From contig JACQAT010000017.1 of NCBI GenBank assembly GCA_016194865.1, positions 1 to 36,624 on the forward strand: a DNA stretch of 36,624 nt. The letters run 5' to 3'. The number at the start of each line of letters is the position of its first letter. Position 1 is the stretch's first letter. The notes below the pieces were generated by a model, which did no database searches, was not told where the DNA came from, and worked only from the letters and a program-made list of their open reading frames with translations. Made by a program: the position numbers and the translations under genes. Of the stretch, positions 32,818 to 36,624 are shown one piece after another. This DNA is from Chloroflexota bacterium. Lineage in GTDB: Bacteria > Chloroflexota > Limnocylindria > P2-11E.

Positions 32818-34035
32818 CTACCTCGCCTGCGGCTTCGCAGTAGGGGTGCCCGTCACCCCGTCCAACCTGCGCACGTACTCGCCGAACATCGGCTCGACGA
32901 AGTCATAGCGGCCGCGGCCGAGCCGCAGGACGAGCCCGCGCGTCCGCAGCGCTTCGAGGGCGCGCAGCACCTCCGAGCGAGGGACCGCGCCGCCGCCGGC
33001 GTCGGCGGCGTACAGCACGGCGCCGTGGGCGATCCGCTTCGCGACCTGCTGCAGGTACTTGGCGCCGCCGAGCTCCGCCCAGTGCTGCGAGAACGGCCGC
33101 TCCAGCTCGCGCAGGGCCTGCTCGTACGCGACGGCCACCAGCTCCCCGGAGCTCGTGCGCAGTCCGGCCTCGCGCATCAGGTAGTAGAGCGCGGCGCAGA
33201 GCTGCATCGTGTCCTGAGGGTGCCCGCCGGTCGCGTCCAGGATTTGATCGATGTCCGCGTCGCCGATCGCGATCTTCCGCGTGGCGAGCTTCGCGCGCAG
33301 ATACACGAGCCAGTCCGCCGGATCGATGCCGAAGCGATGGCCGCCCGCGTCGGTGAGGTCGAGCGGCACGGCGAAGCGGAACAGCGCGCGTCCCTTCTGC
33401 GTGAACAGCTCCTCGATCACGCCCTCCTCCGAGCCGAGGAACGCGTAGGCGACGCCCCGCTGCGCCTGGAAGCGCGTGCGCATCACGTCGAACACGCGCG
33501 GCCCGAGACGGCCGGCCGCCTGGAACTCGTCGAGCGCGACCGCGACGCGCTTGCCCGTTCTTTGCGCGACGTGTCGCGGTAAGTCGAGCGCGCCCTCGAA
33601 GAACCGCTGCGCGTTCTTCTCACGCGCGAGCTCGAGCGCGAGCTCGACGTGCTCGTAGCGGAGCTTCACCGTCGGGCGCGCCCCCGCCGCGACCGCGCGG
33701 ACCTGCGCGAACGCGCGCTCGACGCCGGTGACGTTCTCGAGCACCGCGTCCGCGAGCCGCTCGCCGAGGCCGCGGATGTCCGTCGGGCCAAGGCAATCGA
33801 CGTAGGCGACCAGCGCACCCCGCCGCTTCAGGCGCCGCAGCGTCTCGAGGATGATCGAGGTCTTCCCGATCCGCCGTGGTCCTGAGACCAGGATGTGCCC
33901 GCCGTCCAGGAGACGGGCGGAGGCGGCCCGGAGATAGCCCTCGCGTCCGACGAGGTCCTCGGCGGGCACCGGGCCACCCACGGGGAAGAGGGGCGCGGGC
34001 GCGGTCTTCGCGCGGAACGGCATCGGCCGCAGCAT
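32818..34035 (-). CDS. AAA ATPase of the archaeal-type ATPase/STAND-like group
   Basis: The 405-residue protein has Walker A GPRRIGKTS (52-60), Walker B VAVALDEFQ with Asp169-Glu170, the sensor-like DATGGHPQDTMQLC, and a C-terminal winged helix (VPRSEVLRALEALRTRGLV followed by YDFVEPMFGEYVRRL split by a turn). Proteins of this type occur in archaea and bacteria, often near mobile or defence genes, and their tasks are poorly known. ATG 34035 or 34023 can start; both follow a short dyad repeat. The long frame upstream is antisense to the penicillin-binding protein and is ignored. It is divergent from a 139-residue unknown gene. Confidence 0.85.
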   Translation of the reverse strand: MLRPMPFRAKTAPAPLFPVGGPVPAEDLVGREGYLRAASARLLDGGHILVSGPRRIGKTSIILETLRRLKRRGALVAYVDCLGPTDIRGLGERLADAVLENVTGVERAFAQVRAVAAGARPTVKLRYEHVELALELAREKNAQRFFEGALDLPRHVAQRTGKRVAVALDEFQAAGRLGPRVFDVMRTRFQAQRGVAYAFLGSEEGVIEELFTQKGRALFRFAVPLDLTDAGGHRFGIDPADWLVYLRAKLATRKIAIGDADIDQILDATGGHPQDTMQLCAALYYLMREAGLRTSSGELVAVAYEQALRELERPFSQHWAELGGAKYLQQVAKRIAHGAVLYAADAGGGAVPRSEVLRALEALRTRGLVLRLGRGRYDFVEPMFGEYVRRLDGVTGTPTAKPQAR

Positions 34036-34059
34036 ACACAGAGTGCGGCAAATGTATGC
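34032..34059. promoter_or_regulatory. inverted repeat in the divergent AAA ATPase/unknown region
   Basis: GCATACA and TGTATGC are perfect seven-base arms around a 14-base spacer, within an unusually AT-rich stretch between two divergent genes. The spacing suits a dimeric regulator, but no candidate is adjacent. If the ATPase starts at ATG 34035, one arm overlaps that start. Confidence 0.4.
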
Positions 34060-34089
34060 ATCGGAAGGATACAAGCACACGATGGGACA

Positions 34090-34509
34090 ATGCGTCGGAT
34101 GGGGCTCGGTCGCTGGCTCCGTGGTCTGCGCGGACGGTCGGCTGCCGCCCAGCTCGAGCTCGATCGCGCCGTCGCCGCGGTCGACCGCGAGCTGGCCGCG
34201 AACCTCGAGCTCTCGGCGATGTTCGACGCGACGCATCAGGCGTTCGTCCTCGAGAACGGGGCCTTCGCCATATACCGCGCGACGATGGAGCGCGAGATCC
34301 CGGCCGCGTTCGCCTTGACGCTCGACGTCTACCTGCGCATCCCGGACGCGGAATCGGCGATGGAGCGTCGCGGTCCGGCGAATTCGCTGCGCGACACGGA
34401 CCGCGCGATCGTCGAAGGCTGGGAGGGTGACGCGCGCGAAGCCCAGCGCGCGCTCCGCGCGGCCGCCGCCGAGCGGCCGACAGCATGGGCTCGCTTGCGA
34501 GGCCGCTGA
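34090..34509 (+). CDS. unknown 139-residue helical protein
   Basis: The frame from ATG 34090 encodes a basic N-terminus (MRRMGLGRWLRGLRGR) and then a mostly helical protein rich in Ala, Arg and Glu, with conserved-looking segments AQLELDRAVAAVDREL, FVLENGAFAIYRATME and IPAAFALTLDVYLRIPD. No known motif is seen. It is divergent from the AAA ATPase and ends 60 bases before the penicillin-binding protein gene, with which it may be co-transcribed. ATG 34099 is an alternative start. The intervening 60 bases show no clear terminator. Confidence 0.6.
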   Translation: MRRMGLGRWLRGLRGRSAAAQLELDRAVAAVDRELAANLELSAMFDATHQAFVLENGAFAIYRATMEREIPAAFALTLDVYLRIPDAESAMERRGPANSLRDTDRAIVEGWEGDAREAQRALRAAAAERPTAWARLRGR

Positions 34510-34569
34510 CCGCGCACCCGGCACAGCCCCACCTCGGCGTGGCATAGCCCGTGCATCCCATGGCCCCCT

Positions 34570-36624
34570 ATGGCACCGAACGGTCCCATCAGGCCCGGTC
34601 ACGCCTATCGCGCGTACCGGTTCCCGCAGCGCAAGGGCGGCCGCCTGTCGAGGCGCTTCCGCGGCGCCGGGACGCGCGTCAGCACGGTCGCCGGCGCGAT
34701 GTCCGGCGTGCTCATCGGCTTCGGCGTCCTTGCCGGCACGGCCGCCGCGGCGATCGTCGGCTACTTCGGCGCCGACCTGCCCGCCGCGCACACGCTGGAG
34801 ACGGTGCAGATCCCGCTCTCCACCTACATCTATGACCGCAGCGGCGAGCACGTCCTGTTCCGGCTCGAGGACGAGCGCCGCATCCCGATCACCATCGACC
34901 TCGTTCCCGAGCGCATGCAGCAGGCGACCGTGTCGATCGAGGACAAGACGTTCTGGACGAACGCGGGGATCGACCCCGCGGGCATTGTCCGCGCCTTCCA
35001 GGCGAACAGCGCGCGCGGCAGCATCACGCAGGGCGGCTCGACGATCACGCAACAGCTGATCAAGACGCGCCTGCTGGGCGACGAGCCGACGTTCACGCGC
35101 AAGATCAAGGAGGCGATCCTCGCGCTCGAGGCCACCCGGACGTTCTCGAAGCAGAAGATCCTCGAGATGTACTTCAACCAGATCTACTACGGGAACCAGG
35201 CCTACGGCATCCGCGCGGCGGCGTACACGTACTTCGGCGTGTCGGACCTGAACCTCCTCACGCTGGGGCAGATCGCACTGCTCGCGGGCCTGCCGCAGGC
35301 GCCCTCGGAGTACGACCCCGTCCAGAACCCGCAGGCCGCCGCCGCGCGTCGCGCGCTGGTGCTCGACTCGATGGTCGAGAACGGCTACCTGACGCAGGCC
35401 GAGGCGGACGCCGCCAAGACCGAGGTCATCAAGGTCACGCCGGCGCAGTCGTCCCTGTACGCGCCCCACTTCACCTTCCGCGCGCGCGAGCAGATCCTCC
35501 AGGTCCTCGGCGAGAAGGCCGCGTACCGCGGCGGCTACAAGATCTACACGTCCCTCGACTGGAACATGCAGCAGCTCGCCGAGAAAGAGGTCAGGGAGCA
35601 CGTCGACGGCCTCAAGGGCTCGAACGTGCACAACGCCGCGCTCATCACGATGGACCCGACGACCGGCGAGATCCTCGCGTACGTCGGCAGCAAGGACTAC
35701 TACGACCGCTCGCCGCAGGTGCAGGGCGACTACGACGTCGCGGGCATCGGGTTGCGACAGCCCGGATCGACCTTCAAGCTCTTCACCTACATGACTGGCT
35801 TCCTCAAGGCGGGCATGACACCAGCGACCCAGCTCTGGGACGTCGAGTTCAACATGCCCGACGGCTCCGGGTCCTCATACCACCCGAAGGACGCGACCAA
35901 GGAGCAGCACGGGCCGACGACGATCCGCCAGGCGCTTCGCGAGTCGCTGAACCTGCCGGCGCTGCAGGTCGCGCGCACCGTCGGCGTCGAGGCGATCATG
36001 GACACGATCCAGCAGATGGGGATCAACCGCGATTGGGGCGACCGGACGCGCTACGGCATGTCGTTCGGGATCGGCGCCGGCGAGATGCGGCTCATCGACA
36101 TGGCCAGCGCGTACCAGGTGATCGCGAACCGGGGCATGCGCGTCGAGCCCACGATGATCCTCAAGATCGTCGACCGCGATGGTAAGGTCGTGAAGGACTA
36201 CTCGAAGCCCGAGGGACGTCAGGTCATCGATCAGCAGAACGCGTGGCTGATGACCGACATCCTCAAGGACAACACCGACCCCGTGAACGGCTCGTTCGTG
36301 TTCGGTCCGTTCACGAACATCGGCCGCCCCGCCGCGCTCAAGACCGGCACCACCGACAACCTGCAGGACGTGCTCGCGATCGGCTTCACGCCGCAGCGCC
36401 TCACCGCGATCTGGATGGGGAACGCCGACAACTCCGAGATGCGAGGCATCTCCTCGGCGCTCGGGCCCGGCGTCCTGTGGCGGGACTACATGAAGACGGT
36501 CGTCGGCGCCCTGCCGGTCGAGGACTGGCCGCGGCCCGGCGGGATCGTCGACAAGGTCGTGTGCGTGAACCCGTCGCTCACCGGCGGCAACGGATCCGGG
36601 AAGCTCCCCGGGCCGAACTGCCCC
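34570..36624 (+). CDS. class A penicillin-binding protein (PBP1A-like), 3' end cut by window
   Basis: The visible 685 residues build and cross-link peptidoglycan outside the membrane. A basic N-terminus and one membrane helix (about 40-66) lead to the glycosyltransferase domain: SIEDKTFWTNAGID with catalytic Glu124, QGGSTITQQLIK, RKIKEAILALE and KQKILEMYFNQIYYG. The usual His of the first motif (EDxxFxxHxG) is Asn131. The transpeptidase domain has STFK with Ser400 and Lys403, SLN at 459-461 and KTGTT from Lys591. The frame stays open to the last base, so the C-terminal tail is missing. ATG 34570 lacks a clear ribosome site. Confidence 0.95.
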   Translation, partial: MAPNGPIRPGHAYRAYRFPQRKGGRLSRRFRGAGTRVSTVAGAMSGVLIGFGVLAGTAAAAIVGYFGADLPAAHTLETVQIPLSTYIYDRSGEHVLFRLEDERRIPITIDLVPERMQQATVSIEDKTFWTNAGIDPAGIVRAFQANSARGSITQGGSTITQQLIKTRLLGDEPTFTRKIKEAILALEATRTFSKQKILEMYFNQIYYGNQAYGIRAAAYTYFGVSDLNLLTLGQIALLAGLPQAPSEYDPVQNPQAAAARRALVLDSMVENGYLTQAEADAAKTEVIKVTPAQSSLYAPHFTFRAREQILQVLGEKAAYRGGYKIYTSLDWNMQQLAEKEVREHVDGLKGSNVHNAALITMDPTTGEILAYVGSKDYYDRSPQVQGDYDVAGIGLRQPGSTFKLFTYMTGFLKAGMTPATQLWDVEFNMPDGSGSSYHPKDATKEQHGPTTIRQALRESLNLPALQVARTVGVEAIMDTIQQMGINRDWGDRTRYGMSFGIGAGEMRLIDMASAYQVIANRGMRVEPTMILKIVDRDGKVVKDYSKPEGRQVIDQQNAWLMTDILKDNTDPVNGSFVFGPFTNIGRPAALKTGTTDNLQDVLAIGFTPQRLTAIWMGNADNSEMRGISSALGPGVLWRDYMKTVVGALPVEDWPRPGGIVDKVVCVNPSLTGGNGSGKLPGPNCP

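Noticed and set aside
34036-35631. Long N-terminal extension of the AAA ATPase frame
   Set aside because: The extra 500-odd residues are antisense to the penicillin-binding protein and the 139-residue gene and look like frame shadow.
1-36624. CRISPR arrays, transposases, integrases, rRNA
   Set aside because: No regularly spaced repeats, terminal inverted repeats, recombinase motifs or rRNA-like stretches were seen on reading both strands.

Overview
The window is high-GC DNA (roughly 70% G+C by eye) with very tightly packed genes, many overlapping by 1-4 bases. It carries actinobacterial-type traits: OpcA with Zwf, Ino1 with a CDP-alcohol phosphotransferase and a PimA-like glycosyltransferase, and a Ser/Thr kinase with a PASTA domain. 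It also has an animal-type short transketolase and a Gpi18/PMT-like glycosyltransferase. This fits an uncultured Chloroflexota (Limnocylindria-like) or another actinobacteria-like lineage. No rRNA or phylogenetic marker is present to settle it, so the placement is inference.

Layout. 1-4837 (+): the end of an unknown gene, a polytopic membrane protein, and a giant double GT-C glycosyltransferase (Gpi18-like half fused to a PMT/GT39 half with a propeller-like insert). 4806-10453 (-): an oxidative pentose phosphate operon gnd-zwf-opcA that runs straight into a Ser/Thr kinase and a PP2C phosphatase. 10537-12393 (+): a divergently transcribed transketolase. 12427-15849: a clearly lower-GC island with a winged-helix-like protein, a PD-(D/E)XK nuclease, two DNA methyltransferases and a ribbon-helix-helix protein, best read as a restriction-modification system. 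15932-20387 (+): LemA, HtpX protease, a secreted repeat protein, a CaiB-type CoA transferase and a crotonase-family protein. 20427-21067 (+): a VapBC-type toxin-antitoxin pair with a palindromic operator.

21072-30170 (-): a peptide-type ABC transporter (binding protein and two permeases, no ATPases here), preceded by a phosphatidylinositol/PIM-like lipid cluster: ArsR-type regulator, CDP-alcohol phosphotransferase, myo-inositol-phosphate synthase, two LpxL-like acyltransferases, a PHP phosphoesterase and a PimA-like glycosyltransferase that has lost its middle. 30257-36624: RarA, TatC, tRNA-Arg(CCG), a decayed binding-protein remnant, a 59-residue protein too short for routine gene calling, an AAA ATPase, a 139-residue unknown, and a class A penicillin-binding protein cut by the window end.

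How the parts fit: the PPP genes supply NADPH and pentoses, with a kinase/phosphatase pair that may sense the cell wall. The lipid cluster takes glucose-6-phosphate to inositol phosphate, then to a phosphatidylinositol-type lipid and its mannosylated, acylated products. The strongest candidates for something undescribed are the methyltransferase/nuclease island and the unusual PIM-like cluster. No stretch over 300 bases lacks a gene.
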